Assembly (NCBI GenBank): GCA_045430285.1
Contig: JAILXV010000004.1
Coordinates: forward strand, 62,001 to 126,000
Length of the DNA: 64,000 nucleotides
Source of the DNA: Agarilytica sp045430285
GTDB lineage: Bacteria; Pseudomonadota; Gammaproteobacteria; Pseudomonadales; Cellvibrionaceae
Reading direction: 5' to 3'
The notes under the pieces were generated by a model that saw nothing but the letters and a program-made list of their open reading frames with translations, was not told the origin of the DNA and did no database searches. Both the position numbers and the translations under genes were made by a program. Of the stretch, positions 35,485 to 45,131 are shown piece after piece. The stretch's first letter is position 1, and each line of letters starts with the position of its first letter.

Positions 35485-36984
35485 ATGCCTCAATTACCTG
35501 AAAAGCCCCCGACTTTAGTTTTTGCTATCCGTTTATTTTCTGAAATCACCATAAAAAGCGCACCGGTGAGGAAACGTTGGACGAAATTGTTGGCCCAGAA
35601 CATAAGAACGCTCGGTAGGCAGCTGCAAGAGCGCACAGCTGTAGTGCAGGACTGGGATCGGATCGAGGTGAGGGTGCCATGTAACAGTGCGGCTGTGCGA
35701 GCCGAATTTGTGGACTTGCTCGCCCGCATCCCTGGAATTGCTAATTATTCTGAGGTTCGCTCGTTTCCCTTGGTCGATATGCACGATATTTTTGAAAAAA
35801 CGCTGCCGTTGTGGGCAAGTGCTTTGGAAGGTAAAAGCTTTGCTGTGAGAGTAAAGCGGAGCGGTCAGCACGATTTTAGTTCGGGTGATGTGGAGCGTTA
35901 CGTTGGTGGAGGGCTCAACCAACATGTGGCGACTGCTGGGGTTAAACTTAAAAACCCTGATGAAACGGTATATATCGAAATCAAAAACGATGTGTTTTAT
36001 GTGTTATTGGGCAAGAATAAAGGCATGGGTGGTTTCCCTATGGGGACACAAGATCCAGTGCTCTCTCTTGTGTCTGGAGGGTTTGATTCTACTGTGGCAA
36101 GTTATCAAATGATCAGCCGTGGTATGCGTACCCATTATTGTTTTTTCAATCTTGGGGGGCGTGCTCACGAGGTTGGTGTTAAGGAGATCGCTTTTTATCT
36201 CTGGCGGAAGTTTGGGGCCAGTCATCGGGTTAAGTTTTATACGGTACCTTTTGAAGGCGTTGTGGCCGAGATTCTCGAAAAAATCGGCCCTTCCAATATG
36301 GGCGTGGTGCTCAAGCGCATGATGATACGCGCAGCCGAGCAAGTGGCTGAGCGTGCAGGTATTCAAGCACTCGTGACGGGGGAGGCGATATCGCAAGTCT
36401 CCAGCCAAACCATTACCAACTTGTCGGCCATCGATCGTGTGAGTAATACGCTTATTTTGCGCCCACTTATTGCGGCTGCTAAGCCCGACATCATCGCCGC
36501 AGCACGCGATATAGGGGTCGAGGAGTTTGCTGCGAATATTCCCGAGTATTGTGGTGTGATCTCGGTGAAGCCGTCTGCGAGTGTGAATCTTGAAGCTTTA
36601 GAGGCTGAAGAAGCTTTGTTTGATTTCGATGTGCTTGAGCGAGCATTGCTTGATTGCACGCGTCAGTCCATTGATGAGGTAATGAAAGACAATCAGGGCA
36701 TAGTAAGTGTTGACTTGGTTGCAAAGCTGCCAGCGTCGGGCGTGGTGATTGATATTCGGCATCCAAATGAGCAGGAGCTAAAGCCTTTAGTCTTGCCGGA
36801 TAATGACATATTGATGATTCCATTCTATAAATTGAATACAGAGATCGAAACCTTAGCCCCAAATATTCATTATTACCTTTATTGTGACCGAGGTGTGATG
36901 AGCGAACTCCATGCCTCACATTTAAAAGAAGCTGGCTTTTCCAATATTGCCGTGTATCGGCCTAACAGTGAGTCGCGCCCGTGA
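35485..36984 (+). CDS. thiI: tRNA 4-thiouridine synthase / thiamine thiazole sulfurtransferase ThiI
   Basis: The 499-residue protein has the full-length gammaproteobacterial ThiI architecture. A ferredoxin-like and THUMP domain (about 10-170) binds tRNA. A PP-loop adenylation domain carries SGGFDS in LSLVSGGFDSTVASY. A C-terminal rhodanese domain (about 395-499) has the persulfide Cys in YCDRGVMS. It thiolates U8 of tRNA and donates sulfur for the thiamine thiazole. The gene is divergent from glnA, so the NtrC sites lie between them. The stop codon overlaps the GTG of the next gene (GTGA). Confidence 0.95.
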   Translation: MPQLPEKPPTLVFAIRLFSEITIKSAPVRKRWTKLLAQNIRTLGRQLQERTAVVQDWDRIEVRVPCNSAAVRAEFVDLLARIPGIANYSEVRSFPLVDMHDIFEKTLPLWASALEGKSFAVRVKRSGQHDFSSGDVERYVGGGLNQHVATAGVKLKNPDETVYIEIKNDVFYVLLGKNKGMGGFPMGTQDPVLSLVSGGFDSTVASYQMISRGMRTHYCFFNLGGRAHEVGVKEIAFYLWRKFGASHRVKFYTVPFEGVVAEILEKIGPSNMGVVLKRMMIRAAEQVAERAGIQALVTGEAISQVSSQTITNLSAIDRVSNTLILRPLIAAAKPDIIAAARDIGVEEFAANIPEYCGVISVKPSASVNLEALEAEEALFDFDVLERALLDCTRQSIDEVMKDNQGIVSVDLVAKLPASGVVIDIRHPNEQELKPLVLPDNDILMIPFYKLNTEIETLAPNIHYYLYCDRGVMSELHASHLKEAGFSNIAVYRPNSESRP

Positions 36985-37433
36985 CCAAACCAAGTAAAAA
37001 ACAAAATACATATGTCATCGTCGCTTCTATTGGCGTCATTGTTGTCTCGGTATTTTTAACGCTTTATGCCAGCGGTGTTTTATTTGGTGGAGGGAGCTCT
37101 GATTCAAAAGGCTATCGGAATGTTACGTTTACGGATGCGGTACTGACTTGCCAAAATACGACACGGGAGACCTACGGCGATCGTATACGGAATTTAGTGA
37201 TTGATAACCATTCGAGTCGTTTCGATGAAACGCAGTTTTTGTATAAAATCTTTATGAAAATGGATTTGTTTGATAAAAACCGTGATAAAGCACGCCTTCA
37301 CTACATCAACTGTTTTGTGAAATCGAGCAATGGACGCGTGAGGAAATATGAAGCGTTTGAAGAGATTGAGCAAAACCAAAAGCGTAGGTCTGACGATACC
37401 AACATGTTTGGGATGCCTAAACGCAAAAAATAA
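36981..37433 (+). CDS. Membrane-anchored hypothetical protein coupled to thiI
   Basis: The GTG start overlaps the thiI stop codon by four bases, so translation is probably coupled. The 150-residue product has a short basic N-terminus, one membrane helix (about 11-34) and a hydrophilic C-terminal domain with two Cys (TCQNTTRETYGDRIRNLVIDNHSSRFDE, YINCFVKSSNGRVRKYEA). The C-terminal domain would be periplasmic by the positive-inside rule and the Cys pair could form a disulfide. I do not recognise the family. Confidence 0.75.
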   Translation: MTKPSKKQNTYVIVASIGVIVVSVFLTLYASGVLFGGGSSDSKGYRNVTFTDAVLTCQNTTRETYGDRIRNLVIDNHSSRFDETQFLYKIFMKMDLFDKNRDKARLHYINCFVKSSNGRVRKYEAFEEIEQNQKRRSDDTNMFGMPKRKK

Positions 37434-37459
37434 AAAAGCCCGCGATTGCGGGCTTTTTT
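37433..37459. terminator. Bidirectional intrinsic terminator
   Basis: AAAAAAGCCCGC and GCGGGCTTTTTT pair around GATT, immediately after the stop codon of the rightward gene and 25 bases from the end of the convergent outer-membrane gene. Confidence 0.9.
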
Positions 37460-37483
37460 ATTTCGGTATAATTCGATATGTAT

Positions 37484-37990
37484 TCAGAAGCGGTAGTCTA
37501 TGTGAGCTGAAAGAGTATCCAGATCCATCTCAGAGTTATTTAAGATTTTACGAAGTTCAAAGTTGATATTCCAATACTCAGTAATGGTAAAACCAATACC
37601 TGCACCGTAGGATACTCCTGATTCAGATGAGTCGTAGGGGTCACTAATTGAGGCGGTGGTGAAACCCAGAAGCGCATATGATTTTGCAATTTCGTTGGCT
37701 GTTTCTGGGCGCCAGTATATTGAGCCCGTAAAGAGCGAGGTATCAGCGGCATCGCGACCGCTGTCATTGCCATAAGTCAGCCTAACTTCGCCGCTCAAGA
37801 ATCCGCTATGTTTATATCCGCCAATGATTTCTAGCGAGTCGTAACTTAGATCAATATCCGCGCCATCAGCCCCCGCGTCAATCAAGGCAATGCCTCCACC
37901 AAGATAAAACTTGTCTAGGCGATCAAATGTCGAGCCCGAAAAAGCCGAATTAGCTGCAAGAAACGAAATAGCCAAAAGCAGGATTCTCAT
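37484..37990 (-). CDS. Outer-membrane beta-barrel protein
   Basis: The ATG at the complement of 37988-37990 has GGAG at 7-base spacing; a TTG two codons upstream is less likely. The 168-residue product has a signal peptide (about 1-18), then alternating hydrophobic strands (FYLGGGIALIDAG, SLEIIGGYKH, GEVRLTYG, YALLGFTTASI, YGAGIGFTITEYWNINFELRKI) ending in IDYRF. A terminal aromatic residue is the outer-membrane insertion signal. The size suits an eight-strand OmpA/OmpW-like barrel. Function is unknown. Confidence 0.8.
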   Translation of the reverse strand: MRILLLAISFLAANSAFSGSTFDRLDKFYLGGGIALIDAGADGADIDLSYDSLEIIGGYKHSGFLSGEVRLTYGNDSGRDAADTSLFTGSIYWRPETANEIAKSYALLGFTTASISDPYDSSESGVSYGAGIGFTITEYWNINFELRKILNNSEMDLDTLSAHIDYRF

Positions 37991-38277
37991 GTCCAATCTC
38001 CATCTTTTAATATCATTATTTGCTTGAATACTAGCAAATAAACACTTGCCTGTGACTTATGAGGCTAAAAATTCTGGATTCTCGCCGCTAAAATACGCAA
38101 TTCGTCAACAATATGAGCAAAAACTACGTGAATATGCCGTGAATACTTAGCTTAGGCCTGTCTATGAAGGAAGCGGCGCTATATAATGCGCGCCGCTTTT
38201 GCCCATTGTCTTGAGTCGACTTTTCTTGAGCTTTGCGGTCCATATTTTTCCCTACTGTTTTATGAGGTTTATACCAA

Positions 38278-40092
38278 GTGATAGAAAATCTTCGCAATAT
38301 TGCCATCATCGCCCACGTTGACCATGGCAAAACGACACTGGTTGATAAGCTTCTCAGTCAGTCAGGTACTTTGGACCGAAAGGACGAAGGCGCCGAACGC
38401 ATCATGGATTCCAACGACCAAGAGCGTGAACGTGGGATTACCATTCTTGCGAAGAATACCGCTATTCGTTGGAATGATTACCGAATTAATATCGTGGATA
38501 CACCAGGCCATGCTGACTTCGGTGGAGAAGTAGAGCGTGTTTTATCCATGGTTGATTGTGTTTGTTTGCTGGTAGATGCTGTTGACGGCCCAATGCCACA
38601 AACACGTTTCGTGACCACTAAGGCCTTCGAACGTGGACTTAAGCCCATCGTAGTGATTAATAAGATCGATCGCCCTGGTGCTCGTCCTGACTGGGTATTG
38701 GATCAAGTTTTTGATTTATTTGATCGTCTAGGTGCGACTGAAGAACAGCTGGACTTTCCTGTTGTGTATACCTCAGCGTTGAACGGCATTGCAGGGTACG
38801 ATCCTGAAGAAATGGCAGAAGACATGACGCCATTATTTGAAATGATTGTTGATAAAGTTGAGCCGCCAGCGGTGGAGATTGATAAGCCATTTCAAATGCA
38901 AATTTCAGCGCTGGACTACAACAGTTATGTTGGCGTTATCGGTGTTGGTCGTATTACCCGTGGAACGCTTGTACCCAATCAAAACGTTATTGTTGTCGAT
39001 ATCGAAGGCAAAGAGCGTAAAGCGAAGGTCCAGCAGGTCATGGGATACCATGGTTTAGAGCGTGTAGAGGCTGACGAAGTGTCTGCTGGGGATATTGTGT
39101 GTATTACCGGCGTGGACAAGCTCAGTATCTCCGATACTTTGTGTGACCCAGAGAACGTAGAAACATTGCCCGCGCTGTCGGTGGATGAGCCTACAGTAAG
39201 CATGGCATTTCAGGTGAACGATTCACCGTTTGCCGGATTAGAGGGGAAATTTGTTACTTCTCGCAATATTCGAGAGCGTCTAGACCAAGAGCTTATTCAT
39301 AACGTGGCCTTGCGCGTAGAGCAAGGTGAAAGCGCGGATAAGTTTATTGTTTCTGGTCGTGGTGAATTGCATTTGTCCGTACTGATCGAAAATATGCGAC
39401 GCGAAGGTTTTGAGCTTGGCGTATCGCGTCCTGAAGTGATTCAGCGTGAAGTAGATGGCGAAATTCATGAGCCGTTCGAGCAAGTGGTGATTGATGTTGA
39501 AGATCAGCACCAAGGTGCGATTATGGAAGAGCTAGGTTTGCGTAAAGGTGAGCTGCGTAATATGGAGCCGGATGGAAAAGGCCGTGTAAAGTTAGAGTTC
39601 ATTACTCCTTCTCGCGGGCTGATCGGGTTTAGGGGGTTGTTTTTAACCCTAACCTCCGGTTCAGGCATTATGACCAGTATTTTTGACCACTATGGCCCCG
39701 TTAAAGAAGGTGAAGTGGCGAAGCGCCAAAACGGTGTTTTGGTGTCGATGGTCAAAGGCAAGACACTAGCCTACGCCTTATTCACTCTTCAAGAGCGTGG
39801 CCGCTTATTCTTAGGGCATGGCGTAGATGTGTATGAAGGGCAAGTTGTGGGAATTCATTCTCGTGGTAACGATCTTGTCGTAAACCCTACTAAGGGAAAA
39901 CAGCTTAATAATATTCGTGCTGCAGGTACTGATGAAAACTTGGTTTTGACGCCCCCTATTCGACAAACACTTGAGCAAGCTTTGGAGTTTATTGAAGATG
40001 ACGAGTTGGTAGAAGTAACGCCGGAATCAATACGTTTACGTAAAAAGCTACTTACGGAAAACGAGCGTAAGCGTGCGAAGAATTCTAAATAG
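38278..40092 (+). CDS. typA: Ribosome-associated GTPase TypA/BipA
   Basis: The 604-residue translational GTPase starts at GTG 38278 with a short GAGG upstream. The G motifs are AHVDHGKTTL, the switch region ERGITILAKNTAI, DTPGHADFGGEV and NKIDRPGA. An EF-Tu domain 2, EF-G-like domains III and V, and the BipA-specific C-terminal domain follow (LVLTPPIRQTLEQALEFIEDDELVEVTPESIRLRKK in two parts). It acts in ribosome assembly at low temperature and stress. Its closeness to thiI and glnA matches the order in pseudomonads. Confidence 0.96.
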   Translation: MIENLRNIAIIAHVDHGKTTLVDKLLSQSGTLDRKDEGAERIMDSNDQERERGITILAKNTAIRWNDYRINIVDTPGHADFGGEVERVLSMVDCVCLLVDAVDGPMPQTRFVTTKAFERGLKPIVVINKIDRPGARPDWVLDQVFDLFDRLGATEEQLDFPVVYTSALNGIAGYDPEEMAEDMTPLFEMIVDKVEPPAVEIDKPFQMQISALDYNSYVGVIGVGRITRGTLVPNQNVIVVDIEGKERKAKVQQVMGYHGLERVEADEVSAGDIVCITGVDKLSISDTLCDPENVETLPALSVDEPTVSMAFQVNDSPFAGLEGKFVTSRNIRERLDQELIHNVALRVEQGESADKFIVSGRGELHLSVLIENMRREGFELGVSRPEVIQREVDGEIHEPFEQVVIDVEDQHQGAIMEELGLRKGELRNMEPDGKGRVKLEFITPSRGLIGFRGLFLTLTSGSGIMTSIFDHYGPVKEGEVAKRQNGVLVSMVKGKTLAYALFTLQERGRLFLGHGVDVYEGQVVGIHSRGNDLVVNPTKGKQLNNIRAAGTDENLVLTPPIRQTLEQALEFIEDDELVEVTPESIRLRKKLLTENERKRAKNSK

Positions 40093-40118
40093 AAAATTTA
40101 TTTGGCTGAAGTCAGAAG

Positions 40119-40149
40119 TAAAAAAGGCGATCATTTGATCGCCTTTTTT
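40119..40149. terminator. Bidirectional intrinsic terminator after typA
   Basis: AAAAAGGCGATCA pairs with TGATCGCCTTTTT almost without a loop and ends in a T tract. It separates typA from the convergent AraC-type gene. Confidence 0.88.
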
Positions 40150-40174
40150 ATGTCTTTTGACTAGTGATAGAAGC

Positions 40175-40624
40175 TTAAACGTAATCCCGAAACAGCTTCC
40201 GGAAGGCACTGGGTGAAAGCCCCATCCAGCGACGAAAAGCATTCGTTAAACTGGTGCGATCTGAAAAATCGAGCGCGGTATAAATGTCATCCACTCTGCG
40301 ATTTTGCATAAGCAAATAATCTACCGCGTAATGCTTTCGCACTTGATCACGAATTTCGGAAAAGCTCGTGCCTTGTTGTTTTAGGTGGCGCTGAAGCGTG
40401 CGCTTAGAGAGGTTTAGATCTTTCGCAATATTGGCAATATCCAGTGATGAATGCCCTATGCGGTTAACCAGTGCGCCAGTGACGTGTTGACTCACACCAT
40501 GGAGCTCAGGGATCTTTGCTTTTTCCATATACTCATCGAACAAATCAGCTGGGTCTTTCGGCGTAAACCCCGACTCTTCTTGTGTTCCGACAAATTCGGG
40601 TGCTTCTAGTGTCGCGTGTGCCAT
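40175..40624 (-). CDS. AraC-type DNA-binding protein without sensor domain
   Basis: The 149-residue protein consists of a short unstructured N-terminus (about 1-45) and an AraC/XylS helix-turn-helix pair (about 50-148). The first HTH is DIANIAKDLNLSKRTLQRHLKQQG, here split by a typical linker from the second, which ends YTALDFSDRTSLTNAFRRWMGLSPSAFRKL. Related regulators of the OruR/ArgR type are about 340 residues and carry an N-terminal ligand domain, absent here. No upstream in-frame remnant is visible. It may be a natural short regulator or the product of an old truncation. Confidence 0.8.
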   Translation of the reverse strand: MAHATLEAPEFVGTQEESGFTPKDPADLFDEYMEKAKIPELHGVSQHVTGALVNRIGHSSLDIANIAKDLNLSKRTLQRHLKQQGTSFSEIRDQVRKHYAVDYLLMQNRRVDDIYTALDFSDRTSLTNAFRRWMGLSPSAFRKLFRDYV

Positions 40625-41155
40625 ATTCTTAAACTCCTTCTCCAGCCTGGTTTTAGATTTATGAGGCGGGCATATTGTGCTTCGCGCGTTAGCTAATATC
40701 GATTTTAACGATTTTTAAGAGTGTGTCAGATATTTAGCAATTGATCAATACACCGTAGAAAAAAGGGTTTTGGAATAATTTGTCGTCAAAGTTTCCTAAA
40801 ACTGGGTGTATCGGGTTTGTATCTATCTTCCAAAATCACTGATAAAAAGGAATAAACGGCGAATAGGTGGGGTTTTACGTCGTAACTAGACGGCTAAGCA
40901 ATTGTTATTATTGGTTTTTTTGTGTCGCTAAAAATATTTTGAGAGCAATGATGTTTCGCCGCAGAATGGATTAAGTGACAAAAGTGGCGTCGCCTTCCGG
41001 TCGTGAGAGGCAAAAATTATGAAAAACGGCGTTATATATTTTTTTGAAATAAAAAGAGCGTCTCTGATTTATAACGCCATGATCAATACACTGCCAAGCG
41101 CAAACTGGTGGCTGGCGCGTTGTTGTTGAATGCCTTCGGTGATCGATTTAAGTGC
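40625..41155. other. Gene-free region between the AraC-type gene and the ABC exporter
   Basis: This 531-base AT-rich stretch has no convincing frame, tRNA-like fold or strong hairpin. It should contain the promoter of the leftward AraC-type gene. Nothing else is recognised. Confidence 0.55.
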
Positions 41156-42988
41156 TTAAGAATCACCAAGAAAACCGCCGGACTGATGTTTCCAAAGTTG
41201 TGCGTAAATACCGCCGTGGGCGATTAGATCTTTATGGCTGCCTTGCTCAATGATATTGCCCTTATCAACAACGATTAATCGGTCGAGTGCTGCAATTGTG
41301 GAGAGCCTGTGAGCGATAGCAATGACGGTTTTATCTTTCATTAAATGGTTTAGGTTTTCCTGTATTGCTTGCTCAACTTCGGAGTCGAGTGCGGATGTCG
41401 CTTCATCCAGAATTAATATAGGCGCATTTTTGAGGAGCACTCTAGCAATGGCAACTCGCTGTCTTTGCCCGCCCGAAAGTTTTACGCCGCGCTCGCCTAC
41501 ACGAGCATTTAAGCCTTGCCTTCCGTCGGCATCGACTAGCTCTGCGATAAATTCATGGGCATGAGCCTGATGGATCGCGTCAGCTAATGCTTTATCGCTG
41601 GCGTTTGGGTTACCGTATAAAAGATTTTCACGGAGCGAGCGGTGAAGCAATGAGGTGTCTTGGGTCACCATGCCGATATGAGCACGAAGACTTTCTTGTG
41701 TGACGGTTGAAATATCTTGTTTATCGATGGTGATGTTGCCCTGATTCACGTCATAAAACCGTAGTAGTAAATTGACGATGGTTGATTTTCCTGCGCCGGA
41801 TCTTCCTACCAGACCAACTCTTTCACCAGGTTTTATATGCAGGGAGAAATTAGAAATTACGTTTGAATCTTTTTCGTACTGAAATGAAACGCGATCGAAA
41901 CGAATGCCATCACATCCATTTATTTTTATTTGCGGTGCGCTAGGCGCGTCTTGCACCGTTCTTGATAGCGTCAGGGTGTTCATGCCATCGCGCACGGTAC
42001 CGATGTTTTCAAATAATGAGGACACCTCCCACATAATCCATTGAGACATACCAAATAGTCGCAAAATTAAACCGATAGCGGCGGCGATGGCCCCTGCACT
42101 GATCAAACTCAGAGACCAAAGCCAGATGGACATCGCCGCGACAGAAAACGCTAAGACGCAGTTTGATACCCAGATAGATACGGAAAGCGATGTGGCTAAA
42201 CGCATTTGAGGGTAAGTCGTACCCAGAAAACGCGTCATTCCTTCTCGTGCATATTCTAATTCTCTACGTGAATGAGAGAACAGTTTTACCGTAGACATGT
42301 TGGTGTAGCTATCGACTATTCTTCCGGTCATATCTGAGCGCGCGTCGGCCTGTTTGGTTGATATTTTCTCAAGTTTGGGAAGGAAGTATTTTAGGATCAG
42401 GCAATATGTGCATAGCCAGGCAACAAAAGGAATGGCCAGCCGCCAATCTAGCGTTGCGACGAGAATTACGATAGCGGAAAAATAGACGCTTACATAAAGT
42501 AAAACATCCAGGGATTTCATGAGCGTTTCGCGGACAGCGAGCGCCGTTTGCATGACCTTTGTTGCCAATCGGCCAGCAAATTCATTTTGATAGAAGCTCA
42601 GGCTTTGTCCTAATAAAAAGCGGTGGGCCGACCAACGCACAATCATTGGGAAATTACCCATCAATGTTTGGTGAATAATGAGTGAGTGAAAAAGTACGAT
42701 AATGGGCAGTGCCGCTAAAATAAGACCGCTTGTAATAAAAAGTTTTTTACTTTCGTCTGTGAATAGTGTTTCCGGCGAGGCATTGGCAAGCCAATCCACC
42801 AGCTGCCCTAAGTGACTGAATAAGGCAACTTCTAGTATCGCGATGGAGGCGGTTAGTATTGCCATAGCGAAAAAATAAATTTCGCTACCGCGCGCGTAAT
42901 AGCGGCAAAAAGCAAACAATGAAGTGGGTGCCTGTGTGTCGCGAGTGAGAGGGAAAGGGTTCACTAGACGTTCAAAAAAACGATACAT
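41156..42988 (-). CDS. ABC exporter, fused permease and ATPase (MsbA/multidrug type)
   Basis: The 610-residue half-transporter has a six-helix membrane domain (about 35-330) and a nucleotide-binding domain (about 360-605). The latter has Walker A GRSGAGKST, the Q loop in VTQDTSLL, the signature LSGGQRQR, Walker B LILDEATSALDS and the H-loop AHRLST. It would work as a homodimer in the inner membrane exporting lipid-like or drug substrates. The substrate cannot be read from sequence. It stands alone with the start codon 70 bases from the divergent YjbQ gene. Confidence 0.92.
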   Translation of the reverse strand: MYRFFERLVNPFPLTRDTQAPTSLFAFCRYYARGSEIYFFAMAILTASIAILEVALFSHLGQLVDWLANASPETLFTDESKKLFITSGLILAALPIIVLFHSLIIHQTLMGNFPMIVRWSAHRFLLGQSLSFYQNEFAGRLATKVMQTALAVRETLMKSLDVLLYVSVYFSAIVILVATLDWRLAIPFVAWLCTYCLILKYFLPKLEKISTKQADARSDMTGRIVDSYTNMSTVKLFSHSRRELEYAREGMTRFLGTTYPQMRLATSLSVSIWVSNCVLAFSVAAMSIWLWSLSLISAGAIAAAIGLILRLFGMSQWIMWEVSSLFENIGTVRDGMNTLTLSRTVQDAPSAPQIKINGCDGIRFDRVSFQYEKDSNVISNFSLHIKPGERVGLVGRSGAGKSTIVNLLLRFYDVNQGNITIDKQDISTVTQESLRAHIGMVTQDTSLLHRSLRENLLYGNPNASDKALADAIHQAHAHEFIAELVDADGRQGLNARVGERGVKLSGGQRQRVAIARVLLKNAPILILDEATSALDSEVEQAIQENLNHLMKDKTVIAIAHRLSTIAALDRLIVVDKGNIIEQGSHKDLIAHGGIYAQLWKHQSGGFLGDS

Positions 42989-43058
42989 TACGCGGGACCG
43001 ATGCGTGTTTAAATTAGTGCATTAGTATGACATAACAAAACGATTAAAAGGCGGGGTA

Positions 43059-43466
43059 ATGATTACATCACTCACACTATCGGTTCGCGGTCAGGGACTT
43101 CATGCTTTTACTGAACAAGTCGCTAAAGAAGTAACACGTGGGAATATTCAGAATGGGCTGTGCACTTTGTTTGTTCAGCACACGTCAGCCAGTCTCATTA
43201 TTCAGGAAAATTATGACCCATCGGCGCAACGCGACCTAGAGCAGTGGTTAAACCGATTGGTACCAGAATGCGACCCCTTGTATACCCATACTTTAGAAGG
43301 GGATGATGATATGCCCGCACACATAAAGTCAGTGCTCACGGCGACAAGCCTCGCGATTCCAATTGTTGACGGTCAGTTAGCGCTTGGGTCTTGGCAGGGG
43401 ATATATTTATGGGAGCATCGCCGAAGTGCACAAACGCGGCGAGTCATTATGCATATGGGGCATTAA
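43059..43466 (+). CDS. YjbQ/UPF0047 family protein
   Basis: The 135-residue protein is full length for the YjbQ family. Typical motifs are the VQHTSASLIIQEN segment, YTHTLEGDDDMPAHIKS and the C-terminal LGSWQGIYLWEHR with RRVIMHMGH. The conserved His and Asp residues form the trimeric active site; family members have weak thiamine-phosphate synthase activity and a role that is still poorly defined. ATG at 43059 follows an AGGCGGGG stretch. The gene ends seven bases from the convergent chemoreceptor gene. Confidence 0.9.
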   Translation: MITSLTLSVRGQGLHAFTEQVAKEVTRGNIQNGLCTLFVQHTSASLIIQENYDPSAQRDLEQWLNRLVPECDPLYTHTLEGDDDMPAHIKSVLTATSLAIPIVDGQLALGSWQGIYLWEHRRSAQTRRVIMHMGH

Positions 43467-43473
43467 TACAGGG

Positions 43474-44790
43474 TTATTGTTTGATAAAACTGTCGAGAAT
43501 CTCCAAGACTTTATTGGAATGCGCGACCAGTTCGTCGGCTTCTTCTTGTAATTTACGATCGGTATTGGCGCCCGCTCTGGCAGCCTGCTGATAAAGCGCA
43601 ATGCCGGCCTGATGAACTTTCGGGTGAACGTCGTTGTACAGTTCCGTAAATCGTGTGGCACCGCGAAAAGCTTGCCCTTGGTGGCTTTCCAAAAATTTAC
43701 CCAAGCGGCATTGTGTATGATCTTTTAGCTCACCTTCAGTAATGCTCGATTCTCCGTACAGAGCGAAACGAATCACTTTATCTACCCAAACGACGTGATC
43801 GTTTTTTGCTTGCGTTAACACCATTTTTGCGTCTTGTGATTCCAGGTTGCCCAATAGATCCGATTGATGCTCGCGGAGTGTTTCAATCACTTTTGCTATT
43901 TCAGCAAAAATGTCAGAGAGCTCTTTGGTGTGATTAGATGTTTCGGATACGCGAGTGGCCATATCCTGCGCGACGGTTGATTGCTCTGTTGCGGCAGACG
44001 CAATTTGCATCGTCGCATCGACATTGGTACCGGCAGTTTGGTGAGCATTGTCTAATGCGGATTCAACTTGCTGGCGGTTTTCTAAGGACTCATGCAAAAC
44101 GTTTACTGCAGACTGTACTGTGGAGTCTATATGCGATGCGCCGTCCACGACTTCAGACACAATGCCCTGAATTTCGGAGGCGGCTTCAGCACTGCGGGCG
44201 GCTAAGCCTCGCACTTCGTCTGCTACCACGGCAAAGCCTCGGCCGTGTTCTCCCGCGCGGGCGGCTTCGATAGCGGCATTCAGAGCGAGTAAGTTGGTTT
44301 GGTCTGCAATGGAGTTTACCGTGGACGTTAAATTACTGATGTTTTGTGTCTTTTCGATAAAACCACTGACGTAATTCCCCACTTGGGATACCGATGCCTC
44401 GACAGAATTGAGGTGTTTCAATAGGTGCTCCAAGCGCGTTTTTCCTTCGCTTGTGCGCACTTGAGCCGTGTTGGCCTTTTCGAGCACGCCCTGGCCAAGT
44501 GTTTCGATTTCGTGAGCGGTGGTTGCCATTTCTTCTGTTGCGGAGGCAAGCATTTGGGATTCATCAACCAGGTTGTTCAGTTGTTCGTTGAACTTAAGGG
44601 CTTTTTGCCCAAAGCGGGAAATCTCTGTAGTCGAAAGCACGGCGTGATTCGCAGCGCCAACGTGCTGATGTGTCGAATGTTGCATATGCTCGGCTAAGCC
44701 GGATAACCAGCTTGGTGTCGCGTGAGGCGCAAGCTCTCCCCTTAATACCTGTTCAATAAGTGCTTGAGCTTTTGCTGTTGTTAGAATCAT
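43474..44790 (-). CDS. Soluble methyl-accepting chemotaxis protein with C-terminal CZB domain
   Basis: ATG at the complement of 44788-44790 is preferred to a GTG two codons upstream. The 438-residue protein has no membrane helix. It has an N-terminal helical region, a chemoreceptor signalling hairpin with the highly conserved tip (NLLALNAAIEAARAGEHGRG), and a C-terminal zinc-binding CZB domain with ligands in DHVVWVDK, DHTQCRLGKF and NDVHPKVH. In the family CZB binds zinc and can sense hypochlorous acid through its Cys. The long histidine-rich N-terminus is unusual but has no known fold. Confidence 0.9.
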   Translation of the reverse strand: MILTTAKAQALIEQVLRGELAPHATPSWLSGLAEHMQHSTHQHVGAANHAVLSTTEISRFGQKALKFNEQLNNLVDESQMLASATEEMATTAHEIETLGQGVLEKANTAQVRTSEGKTRLEHLLKHLNSVEASVSQVGNYVSGFIEKTQNISNLTSTVNSIADQTNLLALNAAIEAARAGEHGRGFAVVADEVRGLAARSAEAASEIQGIVSEVVDGASHIDSTVQSAVNVLHESLENRQQVESALDNAHQTAGTNVDATMQIASAATEQSTVAQDMATRVSETSNHTKELSDIFAEIAKVIETLREHQSDLLGNLESQDAKMVLTQAKNDHVVWVDKVIRFALYGESSITEGELKDHTQCRLGKFLESHQGQAFRGATRFTELYNDVHPKVHQAGIALYQQAARAGANTDRKLQEEADELVAHSNKVLEILDSFIKQ

Positions 44791-45131
44791 ATGCACAACC
44801 TGATGCTGAATATCGTGACTGGCGCCTTTCTCTCTCGAACTGACGCGTTACCTTTCTGATGAAACTATAGATAAAAAACGACGTCTTTGTGCTCTATGTG
44901 TGGGATAACCATAGTAAAGCAGAGGATATTTTTGCTAACTGCCGGAATAAACGGCACGTTTGTCACTTTGCGAGTGCGGAGTTTTGGGAATTGCGCTCAG
45001 GGCGCGCCCTTATTTGATTATATGGTACCTATATAGCGGAAGTTCGTGGATATTAGCCGCTCCGTCTACCATAATTACCGATACAAGTCGCTTTTCGTTC
45101 CCGTGAAAGCAACAACAATAAAGAACTGTAC
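44791..45131. other. Divergent promoter region of the chemoreceptor and TonB receptor genes
   Basis: A 341-base spacer with divergent genes on both sides. I looked for a cobalamin riboswitch core in front of the TonB-dependent receptor and did not find one, nor a convincing Fur box. No gene seen. Confidence 0.5.

Noticed and set aside
44791..45131. Possible cobalamin riboswitch in front of the TonB-dependent receptor
   Set aside because: The conserved B12-box and core helices were looked for and are not present.
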